Shown: positions 22,453-34,689 of the stretch, one piece after another
How positions within the stretch are numbered: the first letter of the stretch is position 1
Layout of the letters: every line of letters begins with the position of its first letter
Assembly (NCBI RefSeq): GCF_050003625.1
Contig: NC_134399.1
Coordinates: forward strand, 148,546,473 to 148,610,472
Reading direction: 5' to 3'
DNA length: 64,000 bases
DNA from: Haematobia irritans
Taxonomy: Eukaryota > Arthropoda > Insecta > Diptera > Muscidae
Made by a program: the position numbers and the translations under genes
The notes under the pieces: model-generated
The model's database searches: none
What the model was told of the DNA's origin: nothing
What the model saw: the letters and a program-made list of their open reading frames with translations, nothing else

Positions 22453-23559
22453 CGTAGCAACAAATATAATCCGTTCTCCAGCCTCAAAACGTGCCACGAA
22501 ATTTGCAACCACAAATAGGGTAATGGTAATGTCAATTCTCATGTAACTAATACACTTTGTTACATTAGTACGAGTATTAGGTTATCAGGCGAAGACAATC
22601 ATTAAAAGACTACATAATGGCATAAAAAGGATATGGCAAGAATTAACTTTTGTGGCTATGGGAAAATTTTGCTGATATTCTTCGTTTTTTCGAAGTCCAA
22701 ATTACACATTAGCTTTAACATCCGTATACTATTGATTGCAAGTAAAAGACAATCCTTGGTTGATATGGTGATTTCTTCATTTCTTCTCTTATTATAATAC
22801 CCCAATAAGCTTTGAGAGACATTGACTTGATCTTCGATAGAAGGATATGGGAAAATAGTTTGGTTTCGATTTTCTTTTCTTCTGCATTTTCCCCAATAAA
22901 ATCAACACATCTGGAGAATAATGTTTAATGCCGGAAGGTTACATTAAACGCTAACGATATTTTTCGTATTTTCCATATGACACAATTTCCTCCATTTGGG
23001 TTCTTGCCACAGTGACAATGATAGCGTAAAGTTGTTTTTCACACTTTTTTTTGTGTGGAAAGTATGAGCGAAAATGAGATACCCATGAAAAGCCAACATC
23101 AGGCCAACAAAGTCCTTGAATAAGTTTTGCAAAACTTTATGATGTCCACGCGGCCATACTTGATATCTTGTTAAATGTTACTGTTTCTGATGTTGGTGGT
23201 ACTCCTTGGTGTTCTGTATTGAAATGGATGAGAATATTTTACATTTTCATACATTTAAGTGCTGTGTCCATTATTTGTTTGCCTTGTGTTATTGACATTT
23301 TTAAAGGGGTCTCATATCGATTTCCATACATAAATTATTTAGCATTGTTGTTTAAGCATGTGTTACATAATGGGAATTTCGTTAACAATGTTTCAATTTA
23401 TCCTCTTTTTTAAAACTTGAAAAAGTTCGGAGAAGGAAAAAGTAGACACAATATTCAATGTAGTTTGCTAAAAGAGAATAATTATTATTATACATTCTAA
23501 GAGCATGCGATAACGTTACAGGATGTGAAAACAACAAGTACTTGATTTAAATAAAGTGA
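22453..23559. other. No feature recognised
   Basis: About 1.1 kb of low-repeat AT-rich DNA. The 81-codon open frame at 23168-23413 is hydrophobic and Cys-containing but has no recognisable domain or splice context. Confidence 0.55.
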
Positions 23560-24125
23560 TACATATGGGGTCCACTCCGGTTTTTCTGAAGGCTATAGAC
23601 CGATATGGACCTAGCTAGGCATGGTTGTTAACGGCCATATACTAGCAAAATGTACCAAATTTCAATCGGATGAAATTTGCTCCTCCAAGAGGCTCCAAAA
23701 CCAAATCTGGGGTTGGTTCATATGGGAGCTATATATGATTATAAACCGATACGGACTAATTTTGGCACGGTTGTTAAAGACCATATACTAACACCACGTT
23801 CCAATTTTCCACCGGATCGGATGAATTTTGCTCCTCCAAGAGGCTCCGGAGCTCAAATTTGGGGATAGGTTTATATGGGGACTATATATAACTATGGACC
23901 GATATGGACCAATTCTTGCATGGTTGTTAGAGACCATATACTAACACCACGTACCAAATTTCAACCGGATCGGATAAAATTTACTTCTCTAAGAGCCTGC
24001 GCAAGCCAAATCTGGGTGTCGGTTTATATGGGGGCTATACGTAAAAGTGGTCCAATATGGTCCATTTGCAAAACCGTTGGAGTGAAATTGTGGTCTCTGA
24101 GTGAAAACTTAGTTTCGGTCATGTG
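23560..24125 (+). mobile_element. Family E INE fragment
   Basis: Three to four 153-bp units in register (GGGGACTATATATAACTATG, CGTACCAAATTTCAACCGG). The start of the 3' block (GGGGGCTATACGTAAAAGTG) is present, but the GACGGAC block and hairpin are missing. Confidence 0.75.
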
Positions 24126-24420
24126 AGAGTGAATCGGATAACAGATATATATTGGAGCTATCTAAATCTGAACCGATTTTCATCAAATTTTGCCCACTTG
24201 ACTATACCCCTAACTAGACTTCTCGTGCAAAATTTCAAGTAAAAATAATAAAAATTAACTACAAGCAAATAATTTTTTTCCAATAAAAATAAGTTAAATT
24301 TAGCGTTAGTTTAACTACCGAAATTTTTTTCTGTGTAGAAGTTTCTACGCAATCCAGGGTGGAGGGTACATAAGATTTGGCCTGGAACTTACGGCCGTAT
24401 ATAAATATATTAATTTAGAA
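24126..24420. repeat. Mosaic of G/H unit and inverted E 5' end
   Basis: 24140-24240 is one G/H-like unit (GGAGCTATCTAAATCTGAAC). 24335-24405 is the E 5' module in reverse (AGAAGTTTCTACGCAATCC.., ACTTACGGCCGTATATA). AT-rich sequence lies between them. A product of nested or truncated insertions. Confidence 0.5.
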
Positions 24421-24440
24421 ATTTCCTATTAACATATACT

Positions 24441-24820
24441 CAGCAAAAAAAAAAAAATGGAAGTTCTTCCAAAGGCACAACTTTAAAAGCACTTCCAAAA
24501 ATGTCCGCCCAGCGATGTTATTTATTTTAAGTACACAGGAAGTTATTTGAATTAAATTTTTTATAACTGGCTGTTTTCATATTTTCAATGAGTAATTAAA
24601 TTTTTTTGTTTCAAATAGATTAAAAATATAGTAAGAAATAATAAAATGGAACAAATTATTATAATTTTGTCGATAAATATTCTAAATCCATTCTAGAGAA
24701 AAATGTGATTTTTTTGAAATATTTGAGGCCAAACTTGTCGAACAAAGGATAGAATGCTTTAAAACTCATAAAAACAATAAAAAATTATTTGTTTGGCAAA
24801 ATATAAAAATTTTTTATACC
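24441..24820 (-). mobile_element. Element family A copy
   Basis: Starts CAGCAAAAAA..TGGAAGTTC and runs through GGCACAACTTTAAAAGC, the reverse of family A landmarks at 3590-4058. It extends to the 5' end of the G copy at 24825. No coding sequence. Confidence 0.6.
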
Positions 24821-24824
24821 CTGC

Positions 24825-25927
24825 GCCACACTGTGGAACAGGGTATTATAAGTTAGTGCATATGTTTGTAACACCCAAAAGGAGACGAGATAGAACCATG
24901 GTGTGTTTGGCAATAATGCTCAGGGTGGGTCCCTGAGTCGATATAACCATGTCCGTCTGTCCGTCCGTCCGTCTGTCTGTGAACACATTTTTGTGATCAA
25001 AGTCTAGGTCGCAATATAAGTCCAATCGCCTTCAAATTTGGCGCATGTTCCTAATTTGGGTCAGAATAGAACCCTATTGATTTTGGAAGAAATCGGTTCA
25101 GATTTAGATATAGCTCCCATATATATCTTTCGCCCGATATGGACTTATATGGCCCCAGAAGCCAGATTTTTGGCCGAATTTGGTTGAAATTTTGCACTAG
25201 GAGTACAATTAGTAGTATAGTCAAGTGTGCAAAATTTTATTGAAATCGGTTCAGATTTAGATATAACTCTCATATATATCTTTCGCCCGATATGGACTAA
25301 TATGGTCCTAAAAACCAGAGTTTTGACTCAATTTGGTTGAAATTTTGCACAGGGAGTAGATTTAGCATTGTAGCTATGCGTGCCAAATTTGATTGAAATC
25401 GATTCAGATTTCGATATAGCTCCCATATATATCTTTCGCCCGATATGCAGTTATATGGACCCAGAAGCCAGAGTTTAATCCCGATTAGCTTGAAATTTTG
25501 TACAAGGAGTACAATTGGTAGTATAGTGTGCTGAATTTGATTGAAATCGGTTCAAATTTAGATATAGCTTCCATATATATTTTTCGCCCGATATGGACTT
25601 ATATGGCCCCACAAGCCAGAGTTTTGACCCAATTCGGTTGAAATTTTGCACTAGGAGTACAATTAGTAATATAGTCATGTGTGCCAAATTTGATTGAAAT
25701 CGGTTCAGATTTAGATATTGCTCCCATATATATGTTTTTGTGATTTCGACAAAAATGGTCAAAATACCATCATTTTCCTTGTACAATCGCCACTACTTAT
25801 TCGAAAAGTTGTAAAAATGACTCTAATTTTCCTTAACTTCTAATACTTATATATCGAGCGATAAATCATAAATAAACTTTTGCGAAGTTTCCTTAAAATT
25901 GCTTCAGATTTAAATGTTTCCCATATT
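24825..25927 (-). mobile_element. Family G INE-like element (first of two)
   Basis: Reading the reverse strand, the 3' hairpin is at 24825-24855 (CCACACTGTGG core) and a GTCCGTCY microsatellite at 24953-24980. 153-bp units follow (TAGCTCCCAT or its variant at 25111, 25264 and 25417), then a 5' module at 25740-25927. The 5' module stops at the hairpin of the next G copy, so its own terminus is missing. Confidence 0.7.
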
Positions 25928-27090
25928 TATACCCTTCACCACTACTGTGGTACAGGGTATAAGTTTGTGCATTTGTATGTAACGGCAAGAAGGAGTAATC
26001 ATAGACCAACCTTTTAGTGTACGGATCGGCTTAGAATTAAATTCAGAGTCGATTTAGCGATGTCCGTCTGTCTGTCTGTTGGTGTATTTTTGTGTGCAAA
26101 GTACAGCTCGCAGTTTTAGTCCGATTGTCCTAAAATTTGGTACAGGGTCCTCTATCGGCTCAAAGACGATCCCTATTGATTTTGGAAAAAATCGGTTCAG
26201 ATTTAGATATAGCTGCCATATATATTTTTCACCGATCTGGTCATAATTGGCGTGTTTATCAACCGATCTTCCTCAAATTCCGTACATCCGAATATTTTAT
26301 GAGTCTCGAAAAACTTGCAAAATATCAGCCAAATCGGTTCAGATTTAGATACAGCTCCCATATATAGCTTTCGCCCGATTTACACTCAGTTGCCCCCAGA
26401 GGCCAATTTTTTGCTCCAATTTAGTTGAAATTTTGCATAGGGAGTAGAATTAGCATTGTTACTATGCGTGCCAAATTTGGTTGAAATCGGTTCAGATTTG
26501 GATATATCTCCCATATATAGCTTTCGCCCGATTTACACTCAGAGGCCAATTTTTATCTCCGATTTAGTTGAAATTTTGCACAGGGAGTAGAATTAGCATT
26601 GTTGCTATGCGTGCCAAATTTGGTTGGCATCGGTTCAGATTTAGATATAGCTCTCATATATATGTTTTTCTGATTTCGACAAAAATGGTCAAAATACCAA
26701 CATTTTCCTTGTAAAATCCCCACTGCTTAGTCGAAAAGTTGTAAAAATGCCTCTAATTTTCCTAAACTACTAATACATTTATATCGAGGGATAAATCATA
26801 AATAAACTTTTGCGAAGTTTCCTTAAAATTGCTTCAGATTTAAATGTTTTCCATATTTTGTTACTAAAATTGTGTTCCACCCTAGTGCATTAGCCAACTG
26901 AAATTTTGAGTCTATATATTATGTAAAACTCTATCAAATTCTGTCCACATCGAGAGATATTTAAATGTATGTATTTGGGACAAACCTTTATATATCGCCC
27001 CAACACATTTGACGGATGTGATATGGTATCGAGAATATAGATCTACAAAGTGGTGCAGGGTATAATATAGTCGGCCCCGCCCTTACTTGT
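25928..27090 (-). mobile_element. Family G INE-like element (second of two)
   Basis: Hairpin at 25928-25962 (ACCCTTCACCAC..GTGGTACAGGGT), GTCTGTCTGTCTG near 26068, diverged 153-bp units, the 5' module (26650-26870) and the complete 5' terminus ATAGTCGGCCCCGCCCTTAC..TTGT at 27068-27090. It sits head-to-tail with the copy at 24825. Confidence 0.75.
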
Positions 27091-27097
27091 TTTAATG

Positions 27098-27250
27098 TAC
27101 ATCCTAAACACTGAATTCGGATCACCTTAAGAAGTGAAGCAAATTCAGTGCAACGGCTGTGGAAATGGTGGACATCCGCCCTATGTTAAGCCTATGTTAA
27201 TCGCTTCTGCGCTAATTTTGCACCACTTCCGGATCCTCCAAAAAGCACAT
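27098..27250 (-). repeat. Family A-like fragment
   Basis: The reverse strand matches about 3590-3690 (GCTTCACTTCTTAAGGTGA, CCGAATTCAGTGTTTAGGA), with GGATCCGGAAGTGG as in element B near 280. Confidence 0.5.
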
Positions 27251-27252
27251 TT

Positions 27253-29110
27253 GTATACCCTCCACCATAGGATGAGGGTAAATTAACTTTGTCATTCCGT
27301 TTGTAACACATCGAAATATTGCTCTAAGACCCCATAAAGTATATATATTCTGGGTCGTGGTGAAATTCTGAGTCGATCTGAGCATGTCCGTCCGTCCGTC
27401 TGTTGAAATCACGCTAACTTCCGAACGAAACAAGCTATTGACTTAAAACTTGGGACAAGAAGTTGTTATTGATGTAGGTCGGATGGTATTGCAAATGGGC
27501 CATATCGGTCCACTTTTACGTATGGCCCCCATATAAACGGACCCCCAAATTTGGCTTGCAGACCCTCTAAGAGAAGCAAATTTCATCCGATCCGGCCAAA
27601 ATTTGGTTCATGGTGTTTGTATATGGTCTCTAACAACCACGCAAAAATTGGTCCACATCGGTCCATAATTACATATAGCCCCCATACAAACCGATCCCCC
27701 GATTTGGCTTTCGCAGCCTCTAAGAGAAGCAAATTTCATCCGATCCGGCTGAAATTTTGTACATGGTGTTAGTATATTGTCTTTAACAACCATGCAAAAA
27801 TTGGTCCACATCGGTCCATAATTATATATAGCCCCCATATAAACCGATCCCCCGATTTGGCTTGCGTAGCCTTTAAGAGAAGCAAATGTCATCCGATCAG
27901 CCTGAAATTTGGTACATGGTGTTAGTATATGGCCTCTAATGACCATGCAATTTGGTCCACATCGGTCCATAATTATATATAGCCCCCATATAAACCGATC
28001 CCCAGATTTGGTTTGCGGAGCCTCAAAGAGAACCAAATTTCATCCGATACGGCTGGAATTTGGTACATGATGTTGGTATATGGTCTCTAACAACCACGCA
28101 AAAAGTGGTCCACATCGGTCCATAATTATATATAGCCCCCATATAAACCGATCCCCAGATTTGGCTTGCGGAGCCTCAAAGATAAGCAAATTTCATCCGA
28201 TTCGCCTGAAATTTGGTACATGATGTTGGTATATGGTCTCTAGCAACTGTGCAAAACTTGGTCCACATCGGTTCATAATTATATATAGCCCCCATATAAA
28301 CCGATCCCCAGATTTGACCTCCGGTGGATAAGCAAAATTCAAAATTCATTAGTATATGGTCTCTAACAACCATGCAGGTATTGGTTCATATCAGTCCATA
28401 ATTATATATAGCCCCCATATAAACCGATCCCGAGATTTGGTTTTGGAGCAAATTTCATCCGAGTCAGTTGAAAGTTGGTACATTGTGCTGGTATATGGCC
28501 GTTAACAACCATGCCTAACTAGGTCCATATCGGTCTATAGTTATATATAGCCCTCAGATAAATCGATCCCAATCACACATAAATTGGTGCATATCAAGTT
28601 CATAATTGTAGCCCCATATAAGCGACCCCCATATTTCAATTCTGGCTCTCCACGTACCGCGCAAAAGTCCATATCGATTCGTAATTATTTGTAGACTTAC
28701 CTATACATAACATGTTTGTCTAATATATACCACGTATGGACTAACTCACAATTTAGAAAACGATGTTAAGAAGTGTTAAGATACCTTGCCATCGGTAAGT
28801 ATTACCACAACGCAAGTAATTCGATTGTGGGTGACAGTCTTTCGCAGAAGTTTCTACGCAATCCATGGTGGAGGGTACATACACACAAAAAAAATTTCAC
28901 AAAAATAATAGTATCAATTAATTTTTTAATGTGATCAATTAACTTTTTAATTGATCTTCAATTAATTTTTTAATTGATACTATCATTTCTGTGATTGAAG
29001 ACATTTCAATTAAAAATTAATTGGATCAATTAATTTCGTGATTGAATCAGAAAAATTTTTTTTTGTGTGTAAGATTCGGCCTGGCCGAACTTACGGCCGT
29101 ATATACTTGT
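27253..29110 (-). mobile_element. Full-length family E INE with a MITE inserted
   Basis: The hairpin lies at 27253-27282, then GTCCGTCCGTCTG (27388). About eight 153-bp units on the reverse strand follow, then the 5' module (TATATACCACGTATGGACTA) and the terminus GGCCGTATATACTTGTTAC at 29110. A 188-bp MITE splits the 5' end at 28882. The open frames of 60-142 codons in this stretch reflect the 51-codon repeat period. Confidence 0.8.
28882..29069. mobile_element. 188-bp MITE with TA duplication
   Basis: Inserted in GGGTACA|TA..TA|AGATTCGG of the family E 5' end. The ends CACACAAAAAAAATTT are inverted copies, and the interior is repeated AATTAATTTTTTAATTGAT-like sequence that can fold on itself. 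It resembles the ends of element J (CACAGAAAAAA and AATTGAATC motifs), so J and this MITE may use the same transposase. Confidence 0.8.
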
Positions 29111-29282
29111 TACTACTTTTTTTGGCGACGCTGTTTGTTTGCTGGGATATGTGGTTAGAAAAAGAGACTGAGTGAGTATGCTGCAAGTAAAAATTGTAAT
29201 TGTTTACCCGTGTATGCCTAAGGTGAAACATATTATATATGAACAATGCAAAGAACATTTTGTTTGAACCCATCCTGAAAAT

Positions 29283-29455
29283 ATATATGCAGAATATGTT
29301 TGGGAGTATATGTTACTGAAGCGATTTTTTGAGGCAGTGACGGCTATATCAAATTGTTACCGATATAAACCAAATTTGACCTATCTCTTTATGGACCTAA
29401 AATACCTCTAAGTTTGCAAATCTATGATGCAGGGTATATTGGGATATTCTAACAA
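29283..29455 (+). repeat. Fragments of F and I elements
   Basis: 29283-29337 is a family F right end (ATATGTTACTGAAGCGATTT). 29342-29455 is part of a family I unit (GGACCTAAAATACCTCTAAG). Confidence 0.5.
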
Positions 29456-30811
29456 CATAAACATTTTATAAAGTTTTAGTTATCCTCTTTTTTTTAATTT
29501 TTATCTCTCATATATATTTGAACCAAACAGCATTCACATAAGTAAGTTGCAAACTCTAACTGTTTTTAAACCGCAAATAGTCTTATCAGTTTCTTAATGG
29601 CTTTCACCTTTAGTATACCCCAAAAAAATCCTTTTTTCTTAATTCTTTGACATGCAAAATTCACCAAAAAGTTTTGCCCCAAAATCCCCTAAAGATCAAA
29701 TATTTTCTGTTTTCTTCGAAAAATAGTTTATTCTGCATAAACTTGAAGTTATCTTCGTACATTATCATATTGTCATCCATGGGAATTTGTTTGCTATCTA
29801 GATTTTCATATGTAATTCCTTTCAATTTGGGTTTTTGATCTGACTTTTAGCTTTTGGCCAAAAAGGCAAAATGCCAAATAATTTCACTCTAGAGAATTAT
29901 GAACAATACTCAACACTAGACTACCAAATTAGGCATAGATTAGTTGTCGCATATAAATTCAAAGGCCAACACGCCCAATATTGTACTCCACACACACACA
30001 CACCCACATCCAAATAAACCTACCCATATACACCGTTGTCTAATATTCTCCCTAAAAGATTTATGGTGAGTGTGTGTGTGTGTTAGTCCTTAAGTATATA
30101 CAAGAATGGTGTAGAGGGGCATTTTGTGTTGGCTTAACACAAAAAACACTTGGATAAACCCTAACCGTAAATTTAAGCCATGTTAAAGGCAAAACAAAAA
30201 AAAACAAAAAGTGAGCATTAAGAGAAATATCCTGTCGGAATTATGCCAGGACCCACCTACCTCTCAAAATACTAGAATTTGTGCTTACAAGGATGTTCGT
30301 TAATTCTGTCTGATATCTTTTTTGTTGTTTTTTGTTTTATGGACCAAGTTTATTTAACCCATGACCCCACTTTGAACATGGAAAGAGAAGAATGGACACA
30401 CAAAGGCCTGGAACATGTTGCTGAACCTAAAAACAACAAATAATTGTAATTTTTCCATGTTATAGGCCTGCAGACTTATGACTACCAGGAAGTATGTAAG
30501 TGCATATTCCCATGTTCGTATTTTGGCCTATATGAGTTAATGTCAATAACTAACCATAGTACAGAGTTTATGCCATGTTCGGCATGTTCAAACAAAAAAT
30601 TCAATTTGAAATTAGATGTATACTCGTATTTGCTCATTGCTGATAGCTTCTTCCTTTAGCAAATATACTTGGTTCTAATTACAGATAAAACTCAATAATG
30701 CTTGAACTCCACAGCAGCAGAACTAATGAGCTTAAGCAATTTTTGGTTTCTGATTACCATATGCAACTTTGAAAATTTAACAAACTACACCTAAGAGCAA
30801 ATGGATGCATA
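29456..30811. other. Low-repeat stretch, no gene recognised
   Basis: About 1.35 kb free of the window's dispersed families. It holds a (CA)n run at 29987-30004 and a (GT)n run at 30068-30084. No open frame over 65 codons and no credible exon is seen. It could be ordinary intergenic or intronic DNA. Confidence 0.6.
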
Positions 30812-30813
30812 TA

Positions 30814-31771
30814 CACTGAAAATAATATCGTCGTGAGGCCAAAGGTTTCATGTCCTTAAAATACGAACTCGAAGTTTGCTTAGGACAGAAGACTCATTTC
30901 TCTGATATAAAGTTTCTTATCTTGTCCAAAAGTCGATAAACATTTCAATGAAGTCGTTTTATCCTTATGGTTATATGATTCGACTTAAAATTTTTTATCT
31001 TAAAATGAAAGAAAGTTTTGTTTGATGAATGTCAACTTGGGTCTAATAATTCTGAAAAATTCTTGAGAATAAATAAAATCGTCATTAAATTTGTTGACTT
31101 TTTGCATAGTGACTACAAAGCAAAAACAGCGTTAAATTAAAAATATGGCATAATTTCTACTTGAAGTCCAGTTCCAATTTGGAAATTTAAGTTGTCGTTA
31201 ACATGATTTTAAAGGACTCTGATGGGAGTCACTGTGGTGCAATGGTTAGCATGCCCGCCTTACATACACAAGATCGTGGGTTCGATTCCTGCTTCGAAGA
31301 CCAAAAAGTTTTTCAGCGGTGAATTATCCCACCTCAGTAATGTTAGACATTTCTGAGGGTTTCAAAACTTCTCTAAGTGGTTTCACTGGAATGTGGAACG
31401 CCGTTCGGACTCGGCTATAAAAAGTAGGTCCCTTGTCATTGAGCTTAACATGGAATCGGGCAGCACTCAGTGATAAGAGAGAAGTTCACCAATGTGGTAT
31501 CACAATGGACTGAATAGTCTAAGTGAGCCTGATACATCGGGCTGCCACCTAACCTAACCAAACCTAAGGACTCTGATTGCACATGAAGAAAAAGGCTAAA
31601 AAAATGAATATATTAAAATTTGTTTCCTTCAATTAAAACTTACATTTAAAGGAGAATTGTGTTTTAAATTTGTCCTTACTTCAATTCCCGGCTTCTTTGG
31701 CTCTAAATCAATACCAAAATCATTAGTGTAAAGAAAAAAATCATTGAAACCGGACATACTTTTTTTCAGTG
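30814..31771. mobile_element. Element family C with TA duplication, split by a SINE
   Basis: CACTGAAAATAATATCG at the left and TTTTTTTCAGTG at the right are inverted, flanked by TA (30812-30813, 31772-31773). Landmarks include CTTGTCCAAAAGTCGATAAA, CAATGAAGTCGTTTTATCC and CCAAAATCATTAGTGTAAAG. A second copy lies in the mariner (31899-32551), and fragments at 34965-35093 and 61491-61866. No coding sequence. Confidence 0.75.
31224..31565 (+). mobile_element. tRNA-derived SINE, 342 bp
   Basis: The head is tRNA-like: box A-like TGGTGCAATGG (31235-31245) and an exact box B GGTTCGATTCC (31279-31289), the internal RNA polymerase III promoter. The body has GAACGCCGTTCGGACTCGGC and CATCGGGCTGCCACC, and the tail is CCTAACCTAACC. 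A 12-bp target duplication AAGGACTCTGAT flanks it (31212-31223 and 31566-31577), the mark of LINE-driven retroposition. Two more copies lie at 48810 and 52994, in reverse orientation. Confidence 0.9.
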
Positions 31772-31898
31772 TAGCTTGTGGTAATATATTCACCATGTGA
31801 CAATTTACTATTGATTTACTTCTTCATTCTCTTTGTTAATAGGTTGGCTGATAAGTCCCCGGTCTGACACATAGATGGCATCGCTAGTATTAAATGTA

Positions 31899-32551
31899 CA
31901 CTGAAAAAAATCATACTCGGTTCCAAAGATTTTGTCTTTACTTTAAAAAATTTGGTATTGATTCCGAGCCAAAGAAGCGGAGAATGCAAGTAAGGATACT
32001 TTTAAGACACAATTCTATTTTAAAATTAGGTTTTGTGTACTTGCTTCTAGGAAGCAAATTTTAATTTTTCGCTTTCTCAACTTTTTTTCTTCATATGCTA
32101 TCAAAGTCCTTTAAAAACGAGTTAACGGCAACTTTATTTTCCAAATTAGGACTCGATTTCCAGTAGAAATTATGCTATGTTTGAAGTAAAAAACTTCTTT
32201 AAAATAAAGTTTTAAAAAACATGTCCTATATTTGAACGATTTTTTGCTTTGTAGTCAAGATGCAAAAAGACAACAAATTTAAAGACAATTTCATTAAATT
32301 TAATGAATTTTTCTGAATTATTAAAGTCAAGTTGACCTTAGCCTATAAATTTTTTCTTTCATGTTAAGATACCCATTTTTAAGTCAAATCACTTAATTAT
32401 AAGGACAATACGACTTCATTGAAAAGTTTATCGACTTTTGGACAAGGAAAACAACTTTATTTTGGAGAAATGCGTCTTCTATGCTAAGCAAAATTTGTAT
32501 TCGTATTTTAAAGACATGAAATCTTTGACCTCACGACAATATTTTTTTCAG
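31899..32551. mobile_element. Element family C inside the mariner
   Basis: CACTGAAAAAAATCATA..ATTTTTTTCAG, flanked by TA. It resembles the copy at 30814 in inverse orientation (TTGGTATTGATTCCGAGCCAAA; GTCGACTTTTGGACAAGG-like landmarks). It is younger than the mariner copy it splits. Confidence 0.75.
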
Positions 32552-32674
32552 TATAATATTATTTTTATATAGTACCTACCTTCAAATGATTCGTGTCAAA
32601 ATTTGACGTCTGTAAGTCAATTAGTTTGGGAGATAGAGCGTCTTTTGTGAAGCAACTTTTGTTATTGTGAAAAA

Positions 32675-33666
32675 ATGGAAAAAAAGGAATTTCGTGTTTT
32701 GATAAAATACTGTTTTCTGAAGGGGAAAAATACGGTGGAAGCAAAAAACTTGGCTTGATAATGAGTTTCCGGACTCTGCCCCAAGGAAATCAACAATAAT
32801 TGATTGGTATGCCCAAAAGAGGTGGTTAGAAGACAACAACAAGAAAAAAAAAACTTACAAAATGATTTTGAATGACCGTAAAATGAAGTTGATCGAGATA
32901 GCAGAGGCCTTAAAGATATCAAAGGAATGTGTCGGTCATATAATTCATCAATATTTGGATATGCGGAAGCTCTGTGCAAAATGGGTGCCGCGCGAGCTCA
33001 CATTTGACCAAAAACAACAGCGTGTTGATGATTCTGAGCGGTGTTTGCTGCTGTTAACTCGTAATACACCCGAGTTTTTCCATCGATATGTGACAATGGA
33101 TGAAACATGGCTCCATCACTACACTCCTGAATCCAATCGACAGTCGGCTGAGTGGACAGCGACCGGTGAACCATCTCCGAAGCGTGGAAAGACTCAAAAG
33201 TCCGCTGACAAAGTAATGGCCTCTGTTTTTTGGGATGCGCATAGAATAATTTTTATCGATTATCTTGAGAAGGGAAAACCATCAACAGTGACTATTATAT
33301 GGAGTTATTGGAGCGTTTGAAATCGCGGCAAAACGGCCCCATATGAAGAAGAAAAAAGTATTGTTCCACCAAGACAACGCACCGTGCCACAAGTCATTGA
33401 GAACGATTGCAAAAATGCATGAATTGGGCTTCGAATTGCTTCCCCACCCACCGTATTCTCCAGATCTAGCCCCCAGCTAATTTTTCTTGTTCTCAGATCT
33501 CAAAAGGATGCTCGCAGGAAAAAAATTTGGCTGCAGTGAAAAGGTGATCGCCGAAACTGAGGCCTATTTTGAGGCAAAACCGAAGGAGTACTACCAAAAT
33601 GGTATCAAAAAATTGGAAGGTCGTTATAATCGTTGTATCGCTCTTGAAGGGAACTATGTTGAATAG
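32675..33666 (+). pseudogene. Mariner transposase, catalytic D replaced by stop
   Basis: Mariner transposases bind their terminal repeats and cut and paste the element. The frame starts MEKKEFRVLIKYC. After a 1-bp insertion near 32752 it continues TWLDNEFPDSAPRKST. A deletion then removes the end of the HTH region near 32825. The longest intact part, 32862-33320, carries ILNDRKMKLIEIAEALKIS, WVPRELTFDQKQQRV and the first catalytic motif TMDETWLHHYTPE. Frame changes near 33280 and 33340 follow. The second D is in LFHQDNAPCHKSL. In PYSPDLAPS*FFLFSDLK a TAA at 33478-33480 stands exactly where the third D belongs (34 residues after the second). It ends IALEGNYVE at 33666. Not active. Confidence 0.9.
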
Positions 33667-33727
33667 TAAAAACGAATTTTGACAAAAAAATGTGTTTTCT
33701 TTGTTAGACCGAGGACTTATCAGCCAA

Positions 33728-34578
33728 ACTGTTATGTATTAGAAGTTTAGGAAAACTAGAGTCATTTTTACAACTTTTCGACTAAGCAGTGACGATTTTA
33801 CAAGGAAAATGTTGGTATTTTGACCATTTTTGTCGAAATCAGAAAAACATATATATGGGAGCTACATCTAAATCTGAACCGATTTCAACCAAATTTGGCA
33901 CGCATAGCTACAATGCTAATTCTACTCCCTATGCAAAATTTCAACTAAATCGGAGTAAAAAATTTGCCTCTGTGGTCATATGAGTATGAGTGTAAATCGG
34001 GCGAACGATATATATGGGAGCTACATCTAAATCTGAGCCGATTTCAATAAAATTTGGCACGCTTGACTACACTACTAATTGTACTCCTAGTGCAAAATTT
34101 CAACAAAATTGGGGTAAAACTCTGGATTCTGGGACCGTATTAGTCCATATCGGGCGAAATATATATATGGGAGCTCTATCTAAATCTGAACCGATTTCAA
34201 TAAAATTAGGCACACTTGACTATAGTACTAATTTTTCTTCTTGTGCAAAATTTTAAGCATATTAGGGTAAAACTCTGGCCTCTGGGGCCATATAAGTTAT
34301 AAGCTATATCTAAATCTGAACCGATTTCTTCCAAAATCAATAGGGTTCTATTCCGACCCAAATTAGGAACATGTGCCAAATTTGAAGGCGATTGGACTTA
34401 AATTGCGACCTAGACTTTGATCAGACGGACGGACAGACGGACATGGTTATATCGACTCAGGGACCCACCCTGAGCATTTTTGCCAAAGACACCATGTGTC
34501 TATCTCGTCTCCTTCTGGGCGTTACAAACATATGCACTAACTTATAATACCCTGTTCCACAGTGTGGTGCAGGGTTTA
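33728..34578 (+). mobile_element. Family G INE-like element, 5' end lost
   Basis: From TTAGAAGTTTAGGAAAACT through 153-bp units (GGGAGCTACATCTAAATCTG) to the 3' block (GACGGACGGACAGACGGAC at about 34423) and hairpin CCTGTTCCACAGTGTGGTGCAGG near 34550-34573 (stem CCACA/TGTGG). The mariner replaces the 5' end. Confidence 0.75.
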
Positions 34579-34689
34579 AATATATATATTTTTTAAGAAA
34601 TTTGCCCTTAATATTTTGTAAATTGATAGTTCTAAAATTTAAGTAGCGTAATATTTTATATTCGTAAATATCCTTTTCAGTGTAGAAGG

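Larger units (their letters stand above)
31844..33727 (+). mobile_element. irritans-type mariner, DD34D, split by element C
   Basis: The left end GGTTGGCTGATAAGTCCCCG and right end GACTTATCAGCCAAAC are inverted repeats typical of irritans-group mariners. The 5' untranslated region is interrupted by a C copy at 31899-32551. One decayed transposase follows. The right end abuts a 5'-truncated family G element, so the mariner may have inserted into it. Confidence 0.85.
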
